From Xiphias gladius (Eukaryota > Chordata > Actinopteri > Istiophoriformes > Xiphiidae): 64,000 bases of DNA. Position 1 is the stretch's first letter. Every line of letters begins with the position of its first letter. The DNA is taken from positions 8,918,031 to 8,982,030 of the forward strand of contig NC_053402.1 in NCBI RefSeq assembly GCF_016859285.1, written 5' to 3'. Made by a program: the position numbers and the translations under genes. This document shows, piece after piece, positions 1-11,310 of this stretch. Below the pieces are notes generated by a model. It was not told where the DNA came from and searched no databases. It worked only from the letters and a program-made list of their open reading frames with translations.

Positions 1-2651
1 CATTCTTTCCTCATCTTGTTTGTGTGCACACATGTGTATTTGTTTTTGAATTCACACAATTGTATTTCTCTCCCTATCAGCAGCACTATAAAATCAGTTG
101 ACAGTGTAATGTGCACAGAAAAGATAGCTCTGGCTACATTCAACCATCAAGCTCATTAGAACGCTTTCCTGGCCTATTAGAGTGGTTTATATTCCTCAGA
201 TTTACTGCGCAACTGTATTAGCTGGGTCCTTTTAAGGATGACAAACATATTGATTCTTTTCATCTTATTTGACAAGAATATATTTAAGATACCAAATACA
301 GTATCAGTTTCAGTATACAGTACACAAGTCAGACTGTCACTGTCCCGCCATGACTATGCTCTCTAAAGTTTTTTATTGTTATCCACTCAAATTTCTGCAC
401 CAGCACAAATTCAGTGAATCCCATCTATTATCTATTATTAGGAAAAACAACATCCCGAATTCCTTCATATCTCTAAGATATATTAAGTGTGTTTTATGGC
501 AGCAGCAGCACAGTCTTCATTCAAATAACCAAAGTCATACATTAGAATGTCCTTTCTTATATAGTCTACCATAACAAATGAAATCACTGAAGTCACTGGT
601 GACCTGAGTTTAAACCTAAAACAGCATAAAACTCAAACAGTGAGCTTGAGTAATGATTCCACACAAATGGGAAAACCTACCACACAATGCCATCAGAGCC
701 TATTTCTGTAGAGGGCAAGAGTTCACTTTCAGTTCCCAAACTGCATGCAATGATACCGAAGAGGAATATTATTCTGCAGTATCTCTCTTTTCCTCTTATC
801 TCCTTAACTATCATTTCCTCCATCTGTATACTGTATAAAAAGTATACAACATTAAAAAACGGCAACTGGTTTCAATGTGGTGGCTGATTGATGTGTATGC
901 CTAAGACATACTGTGCTCACACATACACACATTTTCTCACCTTTTTAAAGACTTACCCACAAACATAAACACAAGAGAAAAATGACCACAAGGGGCTCAG
1001 GTTTTTTGAAAATGCAAGTACATTCTTCTTTAAGCCTTCCACCTCATCACCCTAGCCTGTGGCACCTTTTATAATACATACAATATAACCACTTGCATGC
1101 AAACACACATATTCACACACTCATGCAGCTGTTATAGAAGACTGGGGCGTCGGCAGTCCTACAGTATGCTTAGGTTTCCCACACCTAAACTGACCATCAG
1201 GGTCATGGGACCTCCCGTGAAGGAAACCCCAGTTTCACATATTTGTGTACTTCAAAGAGCTCATGTCGGACGGCAACTGAGATTCATTGGATCCTCCAGA
1301 AACCTTTCAAACTCAATTTTTATGTCACATATTGTTGGTTTATTTTTCCTTTTTCTCATATGAAGCATATACTGTATGTTCAGTTAACCATTTTCTAAAT
1401 ATCTGGACAAATCACAGATTAGCAGTTTGTCCATATTGAAAAATCCACAGTTTGCGTCGGCTTGATCTTTGTTTAAATCTTTTGTTTGTTTGTTTGCCTC
1501 AGCATTCTGCCTAAGTCATGAAAAATGTGGCTTTCTTTTGAGTTCATGCAGTAAGTAAAGAGCATACCTCTGGGACATGGTTTCAAGAATGTAGAAATCA
1601 GTGTAGTGAAGAGTACGAAATAAAGCAAGGACGTCCAGGACAATTCCGGGCGAAACACTTGATCTAGCAAAGATAGTGGTGATACACGATGGCATCAAAT
1701 GATCATTAAGTGCATAATACCTGCAGTGCAGTGCGTTAGATAACCTTGGTGGAATCTGACTGATGCTTCAATCACACCCACTTAAATTCAGATGAGGATT
1801 TAAAGAAAAAAAAAAACAGATTGCTTACGAAATTATCGTTGCTTTGAAAGATATAGAACAATATTGCTTGCAATTACACCGAGCCATCTTAAAGCCTAAA
1901 CTTACAAAATAATGTTTGAAGGTTAAATCATATGGATCTGTAAAATATTGACTACTTCGTTTTCCAAAGATATTCACTGTACTGTATATCTATTGGATCA
2001 ATTGAAGAAACCCCTAAGGGTTGATCAGTAACAAATCAGAATAAGAAAAACACAATCAAAACTCTAAGGGTTTACTCCAGAGCATTACTGGCAGTACCAT
2101 ATTATCAACTGATCCAAAAGATTTTGATTTTCTATATATTTCCTTATTCTTTAACAGTATGTCCATATATTGAGATTTGCTATAGTGTCCCTCTAAGTTA
2201 TTAGGTTATTAAGTTAAAATTATACCCATATCAACAAAGTCAAACCATACTGTCCTATAATTTTCTCATAAACATATTGTAGCTTCCAATTTCTCCTGAC
2301 GTTTGATGGAAACATTCTTATGTTCGAGGAAATGTGTCTGCCAAATGAAAATGTAATATTTCAAAGCTCATTTTCAGTCTTTTATAGCAAGCTTGGGCAG
2401 AAATTGAACTTTAAGGTGTAATTCATTAAATAATAATATTTCAAATGCAATAATTTCTTGATTACTGTGAGTTGATCCTATTGCCAAGGATCAGCTCACC
2501 ACTGGTCCTGAAGTTGAGCTCATGATTCGTGGTACTGCCACTGTAACACTTGCATTTACTGTGTCAGAGTAGATTTTATGACATGGCTTTTATCTTCCAA
2601 TGTAGATTTCGCCCGGCCGGCCTAAAATTCACTGTTAATAGAGATAGATTT

Positions 2652-2757
2652 AAAGGATTAGTTCAACATTTTGGGAAATGTATTCGCTTTCCTGCTGAGA
2701 TTCTCAACCGAATCTTGGTAAGAAAGCGGATAAGCATCCCCATTCCCAAACATTTAG
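2652..2757 (+). repeat. internally deleted TIR miniature transposon
   Basis: The left end reads like the start of a common teleost miniature element (around GTTCAACATTTTGGGAAAT, then TATTCGCTTTCCTGCTGAGA). About 60 bp on, the right end appears inverted (TAAGAAAGCGGATAAGC, then CCCATTCCCAAACATTT). The two ends face each other with almost nothing between, so this looks like a copy reduced to its terminal inverted repeats. Fuller copies of the same family lie near 39.4, 46.6-47.4 and 61.4 kb. The family assignment is from memory of teleost repeats. Confidence 0.55.
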
Positions 2758-4029
2758 CATCAAAAATGTGACTTAAATTAAGCTGTATAACGTTCTGCTG
2801 CTAAATATTCACTGAGACCAAAAATCTGCAGAGACTGACCTCAGATCAGCATAAGCGCAACTGGTCTTTGTGCTTTCCTTTAGATGAATCAGTGTGGCTT
2901 ACTTTATACAGTTCCACCGGCAGCACACTGACTGAGATATCTCAGTGAATCAATCTTGTCTTCCTCATTTCACGCTGAATTGTTTCTTCTCCCCTCGGAC
3001 ACCTTTGTGGTTAAAGGTAAGAGAAGGAGGTTGTGCTTTTATAGTGGTAAAGGATCGGATGTACGGCTGCGTTCAGTATTGATCTGTCTGTGCAGCAGTA
3101 TGTTACTGAAGTAGGTAACACAAAGCTTGTGCATCACTGAAGCTGAGTGTGACACTGGTGGAAAAAAAAAAAATCTATGAATTACTTCAAATAGTTGTTG
3201 ACACTACATTGTCTGTGAGCAGTTTATTTTAAAACACTTACAGATCTGGTTAAATGCCATTATTTTGATAGCCATTGGTATTTGTGCCTTAATTTGTTTT
3301 AATTGTGTGCCATCACCCATCTACCATTTAACTACTTGTATTATAAACTGCAAATATGATCTTTCTCATTATCAGAGCCCTCTGAAGTCATTAACTTATG
3401 ATTTCTCTACTCTGCTGTAAATATTTATATAATTGATTTATAATATATATAATTTATCTATAAATTATGTTAAATGTTATGTGAAATGCAGCCAACTAAA
3501 AGCACAGTGTGGCAAATTGAGGCCAGTGATATGTGTGGATTATGGAGCCAATGATATTAGAATAGCTACACTGCTTAAGGCATGATACAGCAAAGTAGTG
3601 AAGCATGAGTGATTTGTACGGGCGGAGATGTACAGGCAACTCAGACTGTGTCTCCAACACTGAGAAGGACAGAGCGATGATATCGGCCAGCTCAGCGTTA
3701 TATGCTGCACACAGAGAATACAATGATGATGATGGTCCAAGGAGGATGGCGAGACAGTGTCATGACCTTGACCTTTCTACCAGACATTTCACTTCTCACG
3801 GCTTTCCATCAACACCACACTTAAGGTGAAAAGATTTTAAATTTATCATACAGCATTGAACGGTGGTGTGTGTCTATTCGTGTCCGAGAGCTCTAGGGCC
3901 CAGTGCAGCAAACTAAGCTTGGAGCATAGTTGTGCACAGTAAGTTCTCCTTCAGAGGATCCCGGTAGCCTCACAAAGCCAGACTCAGACTCACAAGTTGA
4001 GGTTTTTAGCCCGCTCGCAGTCAGAGCCA

Positions 4030-4148
4030 GTACACTTTGTTCCACGCTCAAATAACTCAGCAACTACTGAATGGATTGCCATGAAATTTGGTGCATACAT
4101 TCAAAAGCCCAAGTGGATGAATTATAATTACTTTGGTCATCCCCTGGT
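4030..4148 (+). repeat. fragment of a dispersed teleost repeat (family A)
   Basis: It contains CTCAGCAACTACTGAATGG, GCCATGAAATTTGGTGCATA and GGATGAATTATAATTACTTT in order. The same string order recurs at 15005-15345, 37425-37570 and 63655-63900, each diverged. This is a degenerate interspersed repeat with no coding capacity; the small open frame across it is not a gene. Confidence 0.6.
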
Positions 4149-4499
4149 GAACTTACAGTTAGTCATAAACTTTTTTCTGTAGACGGCTTAAGCTACATTT
4201 TTGAAAGAGGTTTTTTTTAATCCAGTTGACTGGAGGCAAAGACCACAAACAGCCCAATGAGTGGTGTGTGCATCCATTTAGGGGTGGAGGGGAGGTTTGT
4301 GTGAATGTCTGAGTGAAGCGTGGCTCATCTTTCATACGGCGTACTTGAAATAATGTCTTTCCACAATGAAAAAAGGGAAATCAGAGCACCACATCCTCTA
4401 ATCAACACAGCAGATCTCTAGACTCCTGTCTTCTTCCGCCACTCGATTGGAAAATCTCTGTGTGTTTGCCTGGCGGTGCGTTCAGCTTCAAGTGTACGC

Positions 4500-4576
4500 A
4501 GCCTGTTTATGTGTGTTTGCAATAGCAACAGAGAATGGGAGGGAATCAGTCAAAGTCAGGAGAAGGTGACAACCTC
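4500..4576 (+). promoter_or_regulatory. candidate untranslated first exon of pvalb
   Basis: The first coding exon of pvalb starts just behind a splice acceptor (AG at 5236-5237), with only CCAAG before its ATG. A separate untranslated exon must therefore lie upstream, as in other parvalbumin genes. A strong donor (CTC followed by GTAAGT) at 4577, about 660 bp upstream, is the best candidate for its end. The 5' boundary is unknown and no clear TATA box was seen. This is inference; a cDNA 5' end would settle it. Confidence 0.3.
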
Positions 4577-5242
4577 GTAAGTGGTGATCAGGTTCACTCA
4601 CACACGGTAAAAAGCCAATGGCTGTTAAGTGCCGGGCTCACCTTTCATAGTGTGAGGTGCAAGAAGGTTCCCCGTCTGGACTGGGCTGACCAACTGAATT
4701 CTCCTGCGGTATTTCAGACACAGCAGAACACTCAGATGGGCTGTTAAACCCCTGCTGACTTGGCCTCTGGCCCGATGCCCTGCTTTCAGCCGAAACAGCT
4801 CAATAATATCACACAGATATGGACATTGAGCTGGTTGTTCTGTCCATCTGTGCCTCCCCCTCATTCTGACTTTTTTATTTTAATATTTTCCTTAATTTTG
4901 ATGACCCCAGTAGTATGTCACATAACACCACAAATAAACCTTTCTCTCAACGCCATCCTGCTATGTTTCCTTTCTCTTGCTCCAACTACTTCCCATCTCT
5001 TCCTTTGTCACTCCTTCTCGACTGTCACTAATTCCCTTTGTCACTCATCACCTCCTACTCACATGTCCCGGTTTCCTGCTCCATTTCTAGAGTGTCACCG
5101 GTGTAAAATGAGAATGTCTCTGAGTTCCCGCTCTGCTCTCTAGTGACCGTGTTTTTAACCTTGTCCCCTCTCTGTCCTTCTCCTCCTTCTCTGTCTCCTC
5201 CGCTCTGTCTTTCTTTTCCATCTCTTTTCTCCTACAGCCAAG

Positions 5243-6474
5243 ATGGCAATGAGCAGCATCCTCAACAATGATGACATCAAGAAAGCTCTGGATGCATTTG
5301 CAGGTAAAGCATTTGCCACAAATAAATCAGAGGCTTTCTTTTATTTTGGCACCAAAAACCACGTGAGCCAGCGTATATAGGTTGACGCTATAGGCACCAG
5401 TTTTATTTTTGAAAAATCACATTTTGTGTGTCATTTTGGCAAGGTTGTCAGCTACTTTTGATTTTAACCAAAGAACCAGATATTTTCTGACACAGCTGCT
5501 CATCTTCTGGATTTGTAATTCAAGAGGCAGCTAAAACAGTTTTTGAATTTCTTTTACATATGTGCATACCCATAGTTAGTGTATTTGCTTATATTGTATA
5601 GACAAACAGAGGAGGTAGTTAGAGCTCCATGACCTAGAACTGATGGGTCCTCTGGCAAACACATGTTCTCAATCTATAACTGTAACACTGTTTTATTACA
5701 AGGCTGCTTTGTTACAATTAATTTTTTGCCTTTGGGCCTCATCACCCAGGTCAACGTAGAACAGGCAACTTTCGGCAGCTTCAAGTAACTTTAAGAGCAG
5801 CTTCAAGTAACATTAAGAGCAGTTTCATGCCTCCACTGACTGCTGAGAATGTATATTGAACCACACGTGAAGGATTTGAAGCCCATTATCTTTACAGTGC
5901 AACAGAAACATTGTGCCTTTATTAGTACAAAAGTATTTTAGAAACATTTCGAAATTTTCCGGTGTAGGAGTGCTTGCAAAATTCTGACAGTATGCTCTTG
6001 TGTTGTGTGTGTGTCTGTGTGCGTGCAGTTGCTGACTCCTTTGATCATAAGAAGTTTTTCGAGATGGTGGGTCTGAAGGCCAAGTCTTCTGATGATGTGA
6101 AGAAGGTCTTCACGGTGCTGGACGCCGACAACAGCGGCTTCATAGAGGAGGAGGAGCTCAAGTGAGACAAACATACAACCACATATAAACCCAAAAACTG
6201 TAACAAATGATCTCACTGCACACAAAACATTAGCGTTATGTTAAAAAGATCCCTTCTGCTTTTCTGTCTCTGACCAGATTCGTCCTAAAAGGCTTTGCCA
6301 AAGATGGCAGGGACCTGACAGACAAAGAAACCAAAGCATTTTTAAAAGCCGCGGACAAGGATGGAGACGGCAAGATTGGGGTCGATGGTAAATACTGACA
6401 TCAAATTCCATTAGTGGGAGTGTCTCAAGGTCACCCAAACAGACACCAAGCAGCACAAATGTAGAAAGAAAGTG

Positions 6475-6538
<64 letters not shown>

Positions 6539-8451
6539 CCACACACCCACACACACACACACCCACACGCACACAGGCACGCTGTTTTCATTTGCTGCGG
6601 TGTGTGACATATTTATTTATTGGTCATTTATTAAGACTGCAGTTCACTTGTAGGTTTCCATGATTTTTTTAAAATTTGAAGTTTTAGTAGTGAATGTTGG
6701 CTATAAGATAATAAAATCAAGGTTATTATGTCCATGAGATCTTAGACTACAGTCATTTTCTATTGCTGATTTGGATCAGCACACCAAAAGAACTTCAAAT
6801 AAATTTTTAACAGTGTCATCAAGACAAGCAAGGCAAGCAGCGCTTGACTAGTTAAAACTAAAAAAAAAAAGACATCAATTAGAACTATACCAAAGTGGAA
6901 GCAATATCTCTCCTTACATCTCAGAACAGCCTTTTGTCCCCTAAAAGGATCTGCCTCTTCACATTCATCTTGTAATTTACTGCCCTCCTATGGCCGCAAT
7001 AGGCTAATGTCTCCTGAAGCCGGATCAATTACCAGCTGTTGCATCTATCATTTCTGTCCTTTTCCTGGGCTTGGCCATGTCCCATTGACAAAGGCTGGTG
7101 TTAGTCAATCAGAGGGGGTGGGCAGCATTTTTTGGGCATTTTTGCATGTGCAATGTGGATAATCCTGGGATCTTTGACGGCTGACTAGCTATAGCTAGCT
7201 ACAGACAAGTTTGCTTGTCAAGCTGCCCCTTCTACCATTCTGAGATCAGTTATGATACTGCACACATGATTACACACATGCGCAGATGGATGTGGAAACT
7301 GCATTTGGGCTTTAGAAAAATGCTTCAACAGTCTTTTCTTCCTATGCGTTAAGAGGTAGCATTAGCAAGTAAATGAGCAAATTACACTGTGATTTGTCAT
7401 CTCAAATCGATATAACTTGTCTTACTACTTTTCAGTTATATTAATATCTTTTCCTTTCTGTTACTCAAGGTGTAGGAGGTGGTGTAGTTGGTTCTTCGGG
7501 TCTGCTTGCCTATCGATAAAAGTCACTGCACACCACTGATTTTCAGGCATCTTGGTGCAGTTAATTGGCATCACCGTTCGCCTGATATTGTTCTCATCTG
7601 TCCAAATTAAATCATAAAACCACAAAGTCTGTAAAATTTCATTCTAAATGTGTTTGAAGTTGCTCAGACACCCACTTGTAGACAGACAGATACAATGTTT
7701 GCATGTTAAGGGGACTGTACCTAAGTTACTGGGGGGTTATCGCTGATTTTTTTTTAAATGTAAGATCATCCCCAGGGTTACTGATACAAATTGGCACACA
7801 GATCACACATTAGGAGTGGAATCAGCGATTGCACAAATTACTGTAAACATAACAAATGGTGCATCCTGTTTACGGCAGCTGCTCTCTAGTTTTGAACCAT
7901 TAGTTAGTGGAAAAATGATGCGCACTTGAGAGAGATATGTGTTCAATCCCTGCTAACCAACTGCATATGGCAAAACATACCTGTATGATCCATGGCAAAC
8001 ATAAACACATGTTTTTGACATAACTATTTTGCTGTATATATTCAGCATTTTTTGATACAGTAAACCATAAGAAAAGCGTTAAATAAAATATATATCCGGG
8101 GAATGGCATAAAAATTAACTGCCCTCTTTAGCGCTTTCAAAAATTTCAGGCCAAAACCTCTCCCCCCACTTTCTGCTTTATAATTTTCATACAGACCCTA
8201 ACTTCAAATTGTACGTGCTATACATTACTTTTTAGCGTTTCCTAAGGCATAGCTTAACTTTTTAAATTGATTTTGACACTGGACATGTTGTGGAGTTGAC
8301 ATCATGTATGTAACTGAACGCTTAACACATTTTTACTGTGATGGAAATTTTAAATGTAGAGAGAAAATAACTCAAAACATTTCTGACCCCTATTGATTTT
8401 TTTGTCGTCTCCTCTTCTCTTGCAGAATTCGCGGCCCTGGTGAAAGAATAA
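5243..8451 (+). CDS. pvalb: parvalbumin, alpha lineage (4 coding exons)
   Basis: This is a cytosolic EF-hand Ca2+/Mg2+ buffer that speeds relaxation in fast muscle and shapes Ca2+ transients in neurons. Coding exons are 5243-5303, 6029-6161, 6278-6387 and 8426-8451, with phases 1, 2, 1 and GT-AG introns throughout. They give 109 residues, the usual family length. The protein starts [19 protein letters not shown]. After the degenerate AB unit come the CD loop [12 protein letters not shown] (about residues 52-63) and the EF loop [12 protein letters not shown] (about 91-102), both with the expected acidic ligands and final Glu. The C-terminus is FAALVKE. The 133-bp second coding exon and the KKVF/DGRDL motifs fit alpha parvalbumin, the lineage of mammalian PVALB and of fish pvalb6/7-type genes, rather than the beta type. 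A second ATG two codons in makes the exact start slightly uncertain. It is convergent with baiap2l2. Confidence 0.97.
6477..6575 (+). repeat. (AC)n microsatellite in pvalb intron
   Basis: A pure AC run covers 6477-6530, followed by an interrupted AC/CCAC tail to about 6575. It lies about 90 bp after the exon ending at 6387, in the last pvalb intron. The cysteine/valine and threonine/histidine frames across it are repeat artefacts. Confidence 0.95.
6580..8425. other. remainder of the last pvalb intron
   Basis: About 1.8 kb of AT-rich intron. No exon or other gene was recognised; only short homopolymer runs and a pyrimidine-rich end (CCTCTTCTCTTGCAG) before the last exon. Confidence 0.7.
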
Positions 8452-9106
8452 ATAGTCACCTAGTGTGACTGACTAGTGCTCCAAGATCCCCTCCTAACCA
8501 CTGCCACATCCTGACACCCGCTGAGCCCCCTTTCTCCCTTCCCAGCACATACGCTCCACCACCCCACCCTGACCGCCAGCCCACTAGACTGCAGCTAATT
8601 CCTGCTACACACACTCCTGTGTCCCACCCTCTCATACCCACACATCCTCAAGTACCCCAACAAGCTATATTCGTCCTATTTATTTTATCCTTTTTATAAA
8701 CAACTGTTCTTGTTTCTGTTTCTGTATAGATATAAAAATTGCCTGCAGGAATAAGCCTCGCATTTTAAAGCATAAAGTAGATATTTAAAGAAAACAGAGA
8801 TTTTAGAGAAAGACTCTCATTTCCTTCTGTATTTCTAACTTCACCCTGTTTCTTATCTCTTTGTGTTTCGTAGCCAACACGTCCTCTCACTTTCCCTCTT
8901 TCTTTTTCCTTTATATCTGTTTTTCTCTTTGTTCTCTCGATTTCACCTCAGGCACTGTTCCCTACCTGCATTTGCTCCCCTCTGTCCCCTCCCACACCAT
9001 CAACCACTCCATACCTCTATCTATTCATCTCTATCCATCCCTTTCTCCTCTGATAATGAGCTGTTGTAAAACATACCAAAAGAAGAAAGAGGTCAAGCTG
9101 TGAAAG

Positions 9107-9117
9107 AATAAAATAAA
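9107..9117 (+). terminator. overlapping poly(A) signals for pvalb
   Basis: Two overlapping AATAAA hexamers (9107-9112 and 9112-9117) lie about 660 bp after the pvalb stop, at the end of a pyrimidine-rich stretch that fits a 3'UTR. This is the most likely polyadenylation site. Confidence 0.55.
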
Positions 9118-9129
9118 ATGACGAAAACA

Positions 9130-11310
9130 AAGCCTCGAAAAACTGACTCACTCTGACCCTTCTGTTCATTTCTTTCCTCTATGTGTTTCTCTCCTCTGAT
9201 TTCACACTTTAACCCAGCTCTCCATCTTTCCTTCTTTTTTCCTTTCTTTATTTCGCTCTCACTCCTGCTCTTATCAAGCACAACAACTGAAGCATATCTC
9301 GACAGCAACCTAATAATGTATAAAGGGTTGTACGATAAAAAGCTTTTGTCTTTAAAAAGGTCAAATTATCCCTTACTTTCATTTATAAGCGTTCATTAGA
9401 ACTGGCTTTCGTCTAAGCAGTAATTGGGGAAAAGAAACTACATAAAGAAAACCTCTATGCAGTTACAGATCACTGAGGAGCCTCTTTCTGCCAATGTTTT
9501 CCTCGCAGTCCACATTACACTATGAATCTAACTTCAATGAAGGAGGAAAAGGCAGGAAGAGGCCACATTACTCCCCCTGCCACAGAGTCTTTATTCATAA
9601 GCGGTGTGCTAGTTTAACAGAACCATACTGTCAAGCCATTAGCAGAATTGAATTCACACTGAGGTTCAATTTGGGTTAAGTATCCCCAACGGAGGACCCA
9701 AAAAGGCAATGTGGGAATCCTGATCTTTAGTAGGCCATTATACTGCCTGAGCAAATAAACACAGATCTGAAGCTTAGAGGCTATCACCTACACGACAAGA
9801 AACAGTACTGTTGAGTTCAGTTTAGCCCAGAAAAGCACACTGCTTGTCCCAACAGACTGTTTAAGTCAGGGTGATTCATAAGAAAGATAAATGGTCACTG
9901 GAGAGATGGCCTTTATGGGAAGTGGCATGCAGAAATTATGTCTTCCAAAGTGAAAATTGCTACTTAAAAGCAGAGTATGACAATTAGGAGTGTGACATAC
10001 TTTAAAGGCCCCTATAAGATTTTCTCAACCAGCTTCTTTTTATGAGCGATGGGCTTCTACATGAATATGTTAGTTTCTACCAAAGTTAGAGCAGTTTTGC
10101 TTATTTCATAAGAGAGGTTTTGTTTGTTTGTTTTTGTTTTAACTGAGCTCTCATCTAAATTGGGTGTGGCTCCATCTGGAAAAGGTGATGTCATGAACTT
10201 GTGTGCTCCATTCAGAATTTACCAACATCAAACCACACCCCCACAGTTTTTGAGCTTTAAACTCTTAAAATAATACCTAAGATATAATACCTAATACCTA
10301 CCTTGATTATTGTTTATTTAGCAATCAGTGTTTTATGTTATACAATAATAACAATGTAACAGCTTTAACACATTGGTTAAAGTAATTACATGATGCTATA
10401 AAGATGGTATTACATAATCCCTGAATGCATTGCATTTTTCATTACATCTCAGCCATATTATTCTATTTTTTCAAAAGATATTACACTGTCTGCCAGAGGT
10501 TACATTATCATTTACTACAAGCCCTTTTCCAAAGTACATTTTTAATGCAATTAATATTTAGCAATCAGCTTAATTCACATGTAGACAATGTAGGATTAAA
10601 GGGTAGACACAATACAATGGCAATACAAAAATATTGAATATAGAAAAGATCATTAAAGCATTTGCACACTGTGCATGGCATAAAGCATCTATTCCTGAGC
10701 AATGAATGACACATCTTACATAAAGGAATATAGATTTTATGTTGCACATCAACAAGCACTGATTTGTAACATCAACTGTACATATCAATTATAATATAAT
10801 TATAGTACATAATAGTTTATTGCCAAATGGACAATATCCAAGTCATTCACATATCATCTCTCCAGCTGATAGCATTTCAGTGCCAACAAATCAAACATCT
10901 CAGAAAAGGGAAGATGATTTAAGGCCAGGTAAGAACAATACAGATATTAGTTTACGTTACATAACCACATTTATATCACAATTATTCATTCATTACTATT
11001 TTAAAATCACAGAGCAGAGAACCTGTTATATAAAAAACAAGAACAGACATCATACAATCATTGTAGACGTTGGCTAAAATCAGAGTGCCGAACCAAGAAT
11101 TCTGAAGTTGTTATTCAAATGTATTTCCTCCTCCTCCTCCTATTTTTGTGCATCTTTGCAGTAGGACTCTATGGCGAACAGAAGTATATGAAAGTATGAA
11201 AGCACAACCTCCATCTATGGTCCACTTGCTCAGCCTTTGACCATAAAGAAGGCCAAGGTCCAGAGCAAACTGTTCAGCCCGATGAAAGCATTTGTTTCAA
11301 GGTTAAGCTG
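9130..11310. other. convergent 3' region between pvalb and baiap2l2
   Basis: No coding exon was found. The part next to 11311 should be the 3'UTR of baiap2l2. A reverse-strand AATAAA (TTTATT at 10816-10821), about 490 bp past its stop codon, is a plausible polyadenylation signal. The rest is AT-rich. Confidence 0.5.
10816..10821 (-). terminator. candidate poly(A) signal for baiap2l2
   Basis: A reverse-strand AATAAA about 490 bp downstream of the baiap2l2 stop. It is a reasonable canonical site in an AT-rich stretch, but other TTTATT strings nearby make the choice uncertain. Confidence 0.35.

Larger units (their letters stand above)
1..4500. other. gene-poor region upstream of pvalb
   Basis: No multi-exon gene could be built here on either strand. 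The stretch is AT-rich, with short A/T runs and scattered stops in all frames. It holds two recognisable transposon relics, at 2652-2757 and 4030-4148, listed separately. A minus-strand open stretch at about 3547-3709 has somewhat coding-like composition behind an AG acceptor but no partner exons. I see no RNA gene. Confidence 0.6.
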
